DNA of 64,000 nt from Heterodera schachtii (lineage: Eukaryota > Nematoda > Chromadorea > Rhabditida > Heteroderidae). The stretch spans positions 372,001-436,000 of the forward strand of contig SIJG01000029.1 in NCBI GenBank assembly GCA_023374025.1, read 5' to 3'. The stretch's first letter is position 1. The number at the start of each line of letters is the position of its first letter. The translations under genes were made by a program, and so were the position numbers. Positions 45,173 through 54,700 of this stretch are shown piece by piece. Below the pieces are notes generated by a model. That model was not told the origin of the DNA, did not search any database, and saw nothing but the letters and a program-made list of their open reading frames with translations.

Positions 45173-48097
45173 TCACTGCTTCTTCTTAATTGGCTTCTTT
45201 GGCTGTCCACGACCCCTTCTTTCTGATTTTGGCGGTGTCGGCTTGCTTCCTCTGAAGCGATGGTAGTCCCTTAAGAGCATGCTTCTGTCTGTTGGACGTT
45301 TGCGCCTCGATTCTTTTTCCTTTTCATCGTCCCCACGCTTCTGTAATAAAAGTGATCAGCAAAATTTGTGCCATTTCAAATCGACGATCATACCCACCTT
45401 TGCTTGAGCCTCCTCCTCCTGATCCGGCTCTTTGACTCCGTCCCCACACTTCTGTAATGAAAGTGATCAGCAAAATTTGTGCCATTTAAAATCAACGATC
45501 CCACCCACCTTTGCTTGAGCCTCCTCCTCCTGATCCGGCTCTTTGACTCCGTACTTCTGTAATGAAAGTGATCAGCAAAATTTGTGCCATTTCAAATCGA
45601 CGATCCCACCCACCTTTGCTTGAGCCTCCTCCTCCTGATCCGGCTCTTTGACTCCGTCCCCACACTTCTGTAATGAAAGTGATCAGCAAAATTTGTGCCA
45701 TTTCAAATCGACGATCACACCCACCTTTGCTTGAGCCTCCGCCTCTTGATCCGGCTCTTTGACTCCGTCCCCACGCAACTGTAATAAAAGTGATTAGCAA
45801 AATTTGTGCCATTTCAAATCGACGATCATACCCAGCTTTGCTTGAGCCTCCGCCTCTTGATCCGGCTCTTTGACTCCGTCCCCTCACTTCTGTAATGAAA
45901 GTGATCAGCAAAATTTGTGCCATTTCAAATCGACGATCCCACCCACCTCGGAATGAGTTTTTTCTTCTTCAAGACTCATGTCCTTAAGTCCTTGTTCCAA
46001 TCCGTCCCCAATTCTCGCAGCGAACTTGGCCAATGCTGCATCACTGACTTGAGCATGTGCAGCTGTAGTGCATATCCAGTGTATCCATCGTCGCGCAAAT
46101 TCCACGCCCCCGCTACTGTACTGCCAATCGTCGGCGTACATCAGATTTCCTCTATTCTTCATAATCCGCTATAAAGGATAAAAAATTAAAAAAGATTTTT
46201 ATTTCACTAAAACTGTACCTCGACCCCACATAAAGCCATGATCCCGCAGTCATTGAATGTTGTTTGCTGCGGGCACTGCATCCTGTACACATTGACATCA
46301 GTTAGAGCCAATGCGTTTGTGCCATCCCCATATCGAACGTATTCCAACAGTGGGCGTATCGCCTCCCGCATAATTTTGTCGGTTTTCAAAATTTCAGCAA
46401 TTCGTTGATTGCCAATTCTGCAAGACCTGCCAACGAGCGTGTCCAAAATGTAGATGTTCGGGCTGTTGTTTCGCTGCTTGATAAAAATCGTCCCCACCCA
46501 ATGATTGCCAATGTATTGCAATTCCCGTGTCTTCTTCAAATTGGTATTGGCCACACCGAAGTAGACAATTCTTCGAGGCTCGTCCAACCCATCCTCAATT
46601 CTTCTCGCCACCCGCACTGGCAAATCCCACTCACGACCTCGCTGCTTACGACGTCCCCACACTTCTCTGCCATGCACTTCACTATTGTCACCCAAAGAAG
46701 CGAGCTGGTATTTTTGCAACGCTGTTGGAGTAATAACACCCCACAATTCGTCCCCACAATTGCATTTAAATCCTGCGTCCCCACATGTATTGCAGCCGAA
46801 CTTGTAATGGTCAAGCAAATACAGTAAGTACATGGATATTGCATCATCGTCAACCCATTCGTTAGACTAAAATAATAGAATAAAAATAACTGTAACAACA
46901 TTGTTTTTAGAATTAATTTAAAAAAAAAAAACTCCAAGGCAGGAAAGAACATCGCCGGTGTATTCGTGAAGCGTCGGCCCCCCTTCCGACCAGTTTTTCT
47001 CCGAATATTTTGCAGGCAGTTCACCAATAAAAAGAGCTGGTTGAGCCTTTAGCCAAGTTGGAACTCTGCGCTTCTTCTCGGTCTTTTTGACAACATTCCG
47101 CTTGTCGACCCCTCGTTGTTGCTCTTTAACAATTGACTGATGCTTGTCGACCCCTCGTTGTTGTTCTGCATCAATTGACTGATGCTCTTCGACCCCTCGT
47201 TGTTGTTCTTCAACAATTTTCTGATGCTCTTCGACCCCTCGTTGTTGTTCTTCAACAATTTTCTGATGCTCTTCGACCCCTCGTTGTTGTTCTTCATCCA
47301 TTGCCTGATGCTCGTCGATCCCTTCTTGTTCTTCTTCATCCATTGACGGATGCTCTTCGCCCCCTTTTTGTTCTTCTTCATCCATTGACGGATGCTCTTC
47401 GCCCCCTTCTTCTTCTTCTTCATCCATTGACGGATGCTCTTTGACGACCCCTCTTTTGAAGAAGGAAATAATTCAGCCAAAGATTCACGAATGGCTTTAA
47501 TGTCCTTCTTTGTTAGCTTCTTCTGCCTGCGATTGGTCACTTTTTTCTTCTGCCGTCCCCACCATTCAACTCTGTCATTTTGCAGTCTGAAGGTGCGGTA
47601 AAAGAATTGGATTTGTTCAGCATCATCAGATTCAATAGCTCTAAAAAATTCAGTTTGGACAAAACATTTAAAAAAATGCAAAAAGATTAACATACAAAAA
47701 AAAATAGGACTTACTCGCTGCTGAATTGACTAAGCAGATAGTTCAGCTTCCTGCTCGTCCCCACATTTCTTTTGCCGCCACGCAGATCAGGCAATGCCAT
47801 TGTGCGCTTCCATTCCTTTTCCAACGCTAACAAATGCTTGACCACAAGCAAAATCTTCCACGCATTTGCTGACACGGCCCCCCAAATATGACGCTTTTCG
47901 TCCACTTCAAAAAGATTCGAAGTAATCAACAAACCAATCTTTCGACCCCTCAGGAATTCTCTTCCACAATTGCCCGTAGGGGGAATTCGAACGTCGTCTG
48001 TTTCACTCTCTCGGGTGAGAGTGGTCTTTTTATTTTTAGAAAAAAAGCATTTTTTTCTATTTGACGACCAAGTTTTTGACCGCCCCCCCCCCAACAT
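45173..48097 (-). CDS. Ulp1-type (C48) cysteine protease gene
   Basis: Minus-strand exons: about 47713-48097, a segment near 47500-47650, a repeat-rich exon ending at 46933, then 46219-46866, 45947-46168, six 48-54-base array exons and the last exon 45173-45340. The 216-codon exon 46219-46866 holds the C48 catalytic set: His in NHWVGTIF, Asp in YILDTL, Gln and Cys in QCPQQTTFNDCG. The family removes SUMO or similar tags. The N-terminal part has a glutamate-rich 14-residue repeat, and the C-terminus is basic (KKPIKKKQ), a likely nuclear signal. The repeat region needs a frame change near 47460; a 39-base GTGAAT...AAGAG intron would supply it. Ulp1 genes often travel on transposons, so host or element origin is open. 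Confidence 0.75.
45341..45947 (-). repeat. Tandem array of 111-bp exon-intron units
   Basis: Five units each contain a 54-base exon (45398-45451, 45509-45556, 45614-45667, 45725-45778, 45836-45889) and a 57-base intron with GTGGG...TTACAG borders. Each exon starts and ends between codons and encodes about 18 residues (CGDGVKEPDQEEEAQAK). Exon 45509-45556 is 48 bases because CCCCAC is deleted. One donor at 45835 is mutated from GTGGG to CTGGG. Confidence 0.85.
47100..47450 (-). repeat. 42-bp minisatellite in coding sequence
   Basis: About eight units of 42 bases (CGACCCCTCGTTGTTGTTCT) are open in two minus-strand frames. One encodes an EEQQRGVEEHQ repeat and the other a SIRKLLKNNNEG repeat. 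The first joins downstream to the protease domain, so it is probably the translated one. Confidence 0.75.
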
Positions 48098-48550
48098 TTA
48101 AAAAATTTATTTAGCCTTTAGCCCCTTTCTTTCTTCTATCGGATACATTTTAACAATTGTTATTTCCCGTTTATTATTTTGGCATTTCCGCAACTGGAGA
48201 CCTATTTTATCGTGCATAGCTCGTCGAGACGAATCGATTGGTATATCATTTGTGTCATAATTTTCCGGGGCCTTGACTAAAGTATATCCGATTTTTAGAC
48301 TTAGCTCGTCAAGAGCTTTCGAATGGTACCAAATTTGTCCTTATTTGACCGTTTTAAAGGGTCAAGAGCCACCCTTTTCACTCAATTTTTCGAGTTTTAA
48401 ACCGATTCAAAAACCGGTTTTTTGACATTTCCGCAACTGGAGACGTACTTTTCCGTGCATAACTCGTCGAGACGAATCGATTGGTATATCATTTGTGCCG
48501 TTTTTTAATGGGGCCTTGACTATAGTTCACCCAAAAAAGTTATTGTCATA
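48098..48550. repeat. Two direct copies of a 100-bp segment
   Basis: Bases 48180-48282 and 48422-48520 are direct repeats about 242 bases apart, sharing CATTTCCGCAACTGGAGACS, TCGTCGAGACGAATCGATTG and GGGGCCTTGACTA. The role is unknown. They lie between the protease gene and the small peptide gene. Confidence 0.75.
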
Positions 48551-48670
48551 AAATTAAAAATTTTTAAGTTAGATTTTTTGGCTATGATCTTTTTGAAAAT
48601 CATTGAAATTTTTGAAATTCTAGTTTTTAATAGATATACAAAAGGATTAAACCCCAAAAAGAAATTAAAA

Positions 48671-48793
48671 ATGAACAAGTCTCAAATTATCGCCATTGCT
48701 GTGATGCTTTTCGCCACAATCTTTGCCATGGACATTTTGCTGTATGGCAAATGCCCAGTGGGTGCTAGGTCGTTCCACAGAAAAGCTCAGTGA
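48671..48793 (+). CDS. Small putative secreted peptide
   Basis: A 40-codon single-exon frame starts at ATG 48671, after an A-rich leader. Residues 5-19 (QIIAIAVMLFATIFA) form a signal-peptide core. The remaining 21 residues are short and basic with one cysteine (YGKCPVGARSFHRKAQ). An in-frame upstream ATG at 48578 would give 71 residues but places the hydrophobic core internally, so I prefer the shorter start. The family is not recognised. A processed neuropeptide-like or effector-like peptide is possible. Confidence 0.4.
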   Translation: MNKSQIIAIAVMLFATIFAMDILLYGKCPVGARSFHRKAQ

Positions 48794-48834
48794 TCGATAA
48801 AATTAAATAAATACATTTAATTATTCAATTCACT

Positions 48835-49385
48835 TTTTCCGAAATTTTTGATAATTGTTCCGCAGTAAGTTATAACCAAAATTTTAAAAAATTAAATGGA
48901 ATATAATTTGACAAATTTATTATCGTTTTAAATTCTCCTCGCCTTTTAACTTTTCTTTTTGCTGCTTCTCCAACTCATTGATTCTGTCCAAAATTGGCTT
49001 CATTCGATCGACTAAAACTGAAAATGGTAATTAAAACAAAAAATTGTCGCCTTTTATGAATTTGTGTTCCAATTCATTTTTTACCATATTTGCCCTTCTC
49101 TTTCTGCTGCTGTTGTTCTTTCACATCAAATTCATGGATTAGTCCGGAAAGATCATTTTGCAACTTTGTGAACTGGTCAACGGATACTTAAACTAAGCAA
49201 AATCTTTTTAATTGGATTTTTTAATTAAAGATTCAAATTATTATTTTTTTATAATTAACTACCGTATCTACCCTCCTCGTTTTGTTGCTTTTCCTTTTCC
49301 ATCATGTCAATTTTTGCCTGCAATGTGTTGCGCTCGGTCATCGGATTCTGTTTTTCCAATTCCGACTGAAGTGCCCTCTGTAGAA
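48835..49385 (-). pseudogene. Gene I: coiled-coil fragment
   Basis: Exons near 48940-49018, 49085-49190 and 49265-49380 closely follow the coiled-coil exons of gene C (15620-16108) in order and spacing. A first exon is cut off near 48835. No SPRY exon and no start exon are present. Donors include GC (AAAAGGCGAG) at 48938. Confidence 0.7.
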
Positions 49386-49435
49386 AATTGAAAAAATTGA
49401 ATAAAATTAAAAAAAAACGCATTTATGCGTTGAAA

Positions 49436-49872
49436 TTTTTCGATTTGGATCTCACTATCGATCACTAGAAATCACTATTTTGGCGCTTTGTAACTAAAAT
49501 AGTGAAAATTCACTATTTCGACATTTTTTGGAAAATATACTTAAGAAAAATGCACCCCTAAGAATCGACCTAAAAATTTTTTTTTTCAAAAATGCACCCC
49601 TAAGAATCGACCTAAAATTTTTTAGAAAAATTTTTCAAAAACTCATCTACCAAATTTTTTTTCTTGACAAAATTTTGGTTTAAAATGTTAATATTTGCAG
49701 GAAAAAAATTTTTTTTTTTTTTTTGCTTATTTTTGGTGAAAATTATATCACTCACTATTTGTCACTATTTCGGACTTTTTTCACTATCTTGTCACTTTTT
49801 GCCATTTTTTCGTCACTATTTTAGTTAACTATTTTGGAATTTTTCGTCACTAAAAGTTGCATCCCTAGCTAT
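49436..49872. mobile_element. Word element, CACTATTT
   Basis: Both ends are rich in CACTATTT or TCACTA words in opposite orientation, and the right end finishes in GCATCCCTA, the TAGGGAT tip of the hAT-like MITEs. The left tip is not clearly preserved. The interior has two direct copies of AATGCACCCCTAAGAATCGA. Confidence 0.6.
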
Positions 49873-50432
49873 CAGACTCAATTCTTAGCCGGAAGTGCAC
49901 TGACAAAAAATATTAATTTTTAAGGATATTAACCGGCGTCGCTATAGACGCCGCCCGGAAAAAATTGTATTTTTTGTATGCTTTAGTAACTGATTTTGCT
50001 GCCATAAGTTTATAAAAAATATTGGTATAAAAAATCATTAAATTGTAATAATTGAGTGTTTTTTTAATACCGAAGGACTCTTTCAATTCTCGTAGAGTAA
50101 GTGATAAAACTATATGGAAGATCACATAATTAAAAAGACAAAATATGTGAAAATAAAAATGCATAAAATTAGGTCAAGTCAATTTGAGATAGACAGTATA
50201 AAATACCAAATCACTAACTTTTTTTTGTTTTAGTTTTTCTTGTCTTATGCCCTAATTTGTAAGGCATTTTTAAGTTCTGTTTTAAAATGGTTTAATGAAT
50301 TTGTTTTGATTGGTTCTTTTATCGAGTTGGTTCCATAATTTTGTTGCTCTCCCTGCAAAGAGAATGAATTCATTGCCTAGTTTATATTTTGTGTTAAATC
50401 TGTAAAAGGGGAGTTAAAGCGTGTTGATCAGG
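49873..50432. other. No supported gene
   Basis: Contains a TATTAACCGGCGTCGCTATAG GC motif near 49925, another relic of the element hairpin, and AT-rich sequence with no callable frame. Confidence 0.4.
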
Positions 50433-50900
50433 AATCACTTTTCTAGGGGTGTTTTGAGGCGCTGAGAACGAATCCGGCCTCCTTTTCGACCAATTCCGAA
50501 TCCCTAACCCGAACTCGTACATTTTTTGAGAATTTATTTTTAAAATTTTTTAAAGTTTTTCTTAAAACATTGTTTTTAGTGTTTTCGGGGTTGTTAACTT
50601 TAGTCAAAAACCATTTAAAAACCAAAACATGGTCATTCTGTAAAGATACGAATATAAAAGTGAATTTTGATAATTTTGAATTTTCAATTTTTTGTTCGAG
50701 TTCGGGTCCGGTATTCGAAAATGGTCAAAATGAATGTCAGATTCGTGATCAGCAACCCCGAAAACACTGAAAAAATGTTTTAAGAGATACTTTAAAAAAT
50801 TAATTTTTCAAAAAATGTACGAGTTCGGGTTAGGGATTCGGAATTGGTCGAAAAAGAGGCCGGACTCGTTCTCAGCGCCTCAAAACACCCCTAGAAAAGT
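50433..50900. mobile_element. Foldback element with nested foldback
   Basis: Outer arms read CACTTTTCTAGGGGTGTTTT and continue for about 90 bases as inverted copies (50439-50530 and 50815-50900). An inner inverted pair (AGTGTTTTCGGGGTTG at 50578, CAACCCCGAAAACACT ending 50768) marks a second, related element. Both belong to the family with TTCGGGTTAGGGATTCGGAA arms. Confidence 0.75.
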
Positions 50901-51084
50901 GTTTAAAAATTTTTTCAAAAAAAATAAAATTAAAAAATTTCGGGACCATTAATCTTTACCATTGCCATTCGCCTTTTAATTCTTAACTGTTCTGTTTATT
51001 TCCTTTTAATTTTTTATATTTTTGAAAATCGAGGCTCAAAAATTTACAATTTTTCGGTGCGCTTTTCAAAAACATTTTCGAAAA

Positions 51085-51575
51085 CAAGGGGTGGGGGCGG
51101 CGCCGCCGGGAAAAATTTTGAAAATTGGATGGATCTATCCAAAAAATAATAGTTTTTGCAATTTTGAGAGAATTTTTTTTTAAATAATTACGATTTTTGG
51201 GCCCGGCGATGCCGATAGGTAGCGCCAGGAAATTTTAAAATTAAAAAAAAATTAAATTAAAAAAGAAAACATCAACCGGCATCGAACTCATAACAGAAAA
51301 TAATGTCAAGGTTGATGCACTAACCACTACATCACACGTCAGATAAATAATCAAAAGCAAATATACTTTATTCATAAAATTTGGTAAAAATTTTGTGTTA
51401 ATTTTTTGCTTTTCTCCCACGAAAATGCATTTGTTTATTTTAAATACTCAATCTTTAGGGGTGTACTTTTTTTTCGCTTTTCAGCCAAAAAGCGAAAGGC
51501 AAAAGCGAAAGGCCCAAAAAAAAGCGAAAATGCGAAACTTGCGAAAGGTGAAAAGCGAAACTTGCAACATCCCTG
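51085..51575. mobile_element. Word element, AAAAGCGAAA, with tRNA-like core
   Basis: The left part holds GGGCGGCGCCGCCGGGAAAA. The middle (51240-51470) closely matches the interior of 21348-22185, including the minus-strand tRNA-like sequence at 51268-51340 and the ACTTTATTCATAAAATTTG block. The right end is a run of AAAAGCGAAA words. Ends and core are thus combined differently from the related element. Confidence 0.65.
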
Positions 51576-51783
51576 GTGTTGATAGAATAAAATGGAGCTA
51601 AGTTTCAGATCTGTTCGCCTGCAAACAAAACCTAGATCTTGAAAAAAATTTTCGCATAATGATATTTCGTCCTTAATTTTTTCTTACATTTTAGCAAAAT
51701 TCAAAAAACAAATATATAATTGAAGAATAAAGCGTAAAAGTATTTAAAAGAACAAATGATCAGATTTAGTGAATATTTCTTCC

Positions 51784-54700
51784 TCAGAGAGTTGCCAAAT
51801 TGAACTTGAAATTGGGCCCAAAATTAGCCTCGATTTTGTCATTAAAATTGAATAAAGTAACGAATTGGTGAAGAGAATTGTCGGCAAAAGATGAAGCGTC
51901 GAGAAAATCAGAGAAATCTTTGAAAAAAGTTAAGGGATTTTTGATAATTAAAACTTAAAAACCAATTAAAATAAATTAGATAATTAATGAATTTATAATT
52001 TAAGATTTGATAATTATAAGTTTATTTGTCCAACCCAAACGGAGTCCATTTTTGGTGAAAATGATCTGTCGAGTATCCGAATTGACGCCAATTCCTACGG
52101 TATCACCAGCACCGTAGGCATATTGGGAATTTCTTTCCTTTCTTTTTCCGTTAATCCGAATTTCGCCATCACTTTCATATGCGTAAGTGCCCTTTTCATA
52201 TCCAATTGTCCCTTCCAATTTTGTCTGCTGTTTGAAGGCAAATCCGAAGATGAGATGACTGAATAAAGAAGAAATTAATAATAAAGGAATAACTTTTTAA
52301 TTATAATAATTAAATTTTAATTTTTTGATAAAATTGATATATAAAAATTTAAATAAACTTACTTTTTCTTATTTTTTACAGAAATTTCATAGTAAAAAAT
52401 AATATCCGACGAATTATTGTTCAGCAAAATCGGATGTTTAGCGAAGACGGAAGGCCAAACTAAGGAGAAATTATTTTATTTTGTAAATTTAAAAAATACC
52501 ATAAGAATGATTTCTGTTGTGATGGACTGTCAATCTTTTGGAGCCAATGATTTCGTTGCCTTTATGACAAGCGGTGGCATCCCAATAATTTTGATCATTT
52601 TGTAATTGTGAGAATTGTTCATCAGAAGCTAAAAATAGAAACCCAATTATTTATTAAAATTGATATTTTCCAAATGTCGTATATCGTATTTCCTAAAAAT
52701 ATAAGCACACCTAAATTCGAAGCCTCTAATATAAGCCCGCCCACCCAAAAAAAAAATTGTTTTTCCCAAAAAGAAATCAAGTTTTTGAACCTAGTGTTTA
52801 ATAAAATGGCACAATTAATTTTCGATATTTTGCAATTTTTTTTTAAATTTTTCAGTTTTTGGGCTCGGAATTAGTTGAATGTTTGAAAATTCATAACTTA
52901 CTTCAGAGTTAGTCAATTTTAGCTGAATAAAGCTAGAAAATAGAGTAAAACAGTAGTTTTTATGCATTTTATAAGAAATGCTATGTTCAAAAAGAAAATT
53001 ATTATTAAAGAAATTCTGGAAAATTAGATTTCCTGAAAAATTATTCATAACTCGTTTCAAAAAGGGTATTTTAGAAAATAGAGATCTAAAAACCCAGTTT
53101 TTTCTCTATAATCAGTAAGGCTCCAATCTTTAGGCTTAAAAAACCCACAAAACAGTAATTCTTGTTCATTTTCCCTTACCCTTTTGCTGTTGCTGTGCCA
53201 TTTCCATTTTGTCAACCTTTGTCTGCACCGTCACATCAATTCGTTCCATGACCTTTTTCTCAAATTCTTCTTGGAATGTCTTGTGCTGAAATTAAATGTT
53301 TTTTATTGCCAAAAATCCAAAAATTTTTATTTTTATTTTTGAATTTTTGTAAATGATTAATAATTTGACCCCACCGCGTCCGATTTTTCCTCCAATTTGT
53401 CCATTTTCTCCTTCATTTCCTTGTGATCATTTTTCAGCTTTTGATTCTCATCTTCTGCCTTTAAAATTAAAAATTTGAAACAAAAATAAAAATTCAAATT
53501 TTCCAGTAATTCTGTCGATGGTTCCCCCATTTTTGGAAAATTTAGCGGTGAAAACAAGTTGCTTGTGTTATTTGGGATCGCTAATAGTTTAAGTATCGCA
53601 AAAATAATTCATGATCACCAAATTACTATCACTTCGACTAATTTAACCCATTTTTGACAAAATACATAATTAGGTAATCCTTCGTAATTTGTGTCACAAT
53701 GGAAAAGATTTAAAATTTTCGCAAAAGCGTTTAGCACGAATCCGAGATTGTAAGATCATTGATTCATTGGTTTGAATTACTTGATTTTTTCAGAATGATC
53801 TGGGTTCAAATCCACTTTGCTGCGAACAACTTTTTTTAAATATTTTATTTGTTTATTAAATACGCTGAATTCACCTCATCAATTTTGGAACAAAACTCCT
53901 TTTGCTGCTGCGCGTGGTCATTTCTTAGGTGTGAAAGGCTTTCAGCTGAAATAAAACATAAATTATTATTAAAATATTACCGCTTTTGTAGCAATTATTT
54001 TTACTTTTAAACATATAATTAGGCCAATTATTACGCATAATTATAAGTATTTGGCAATTTCACACCGATTTCGTTCTCCATTTTGGCCAATTTTTCACAT
54101 TGATCCTTTTGGGAGGTGTTCAGTTGATCAAAATGTGCATTTTGCTTCTGTCGGCATTTCTCCAATTGGCCAATCCGTGCCAAAATCGGTTCGAAATTAT
54201 TTGAGCAAACTGAAACATATCTCAATTATTAAAATGTGTCTTTTTGTTTTATAATTTGGTATAATAAATTATCAAAAATTTATAATTATTTTCACATTCA
54301 CTTTTGCCAAAGAGTTCGTATGAGTTCGAATGTTTGAAAATTCATAACTTACTTCAGAGTTAGTCAATTTTAGCTGAATAAAGCTAGAAAATAGAGTAAA
54401 ACAGTAGTTTTTATGCATTTTATAAGAAATGCTATGTTCAAAAAGAAAATTATTATTAAAGAAATTCTGGAAAATTAGATTTCCTGAAAAATTATTCATA
54501 ACTCGTTTCAAAAAGGGTATTTTAGAAAATAGAGATCTAAAAACCCAGTTTTTTCTCTATAATCAGTAAGGCTCCAATCTTTAGGCTTAAAAAACCCACA
54601 AAACAGTAATTCTTGTTCATTTTCCCTTACCCTTTTGCTGTTGCTGTGCCATTTCCATTTTGTCAACCTTTGTCTGCACCGTCACATCAATTCGTTCCAT

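Noticed and set aside
45492..45923. 143-codon repetitive open frame on the minus strand
   Set aside because: It runs through the introns of the 111-bp array in another frame. The splice-bordered 54-base exons give a better model that connects to the protease.
46918..47427. A separate glutamate-rich gene
   Set aside because: Its frame continues into the exon before the Ulp1 domain with matching splice phase, so it is better treated as part of that gene.
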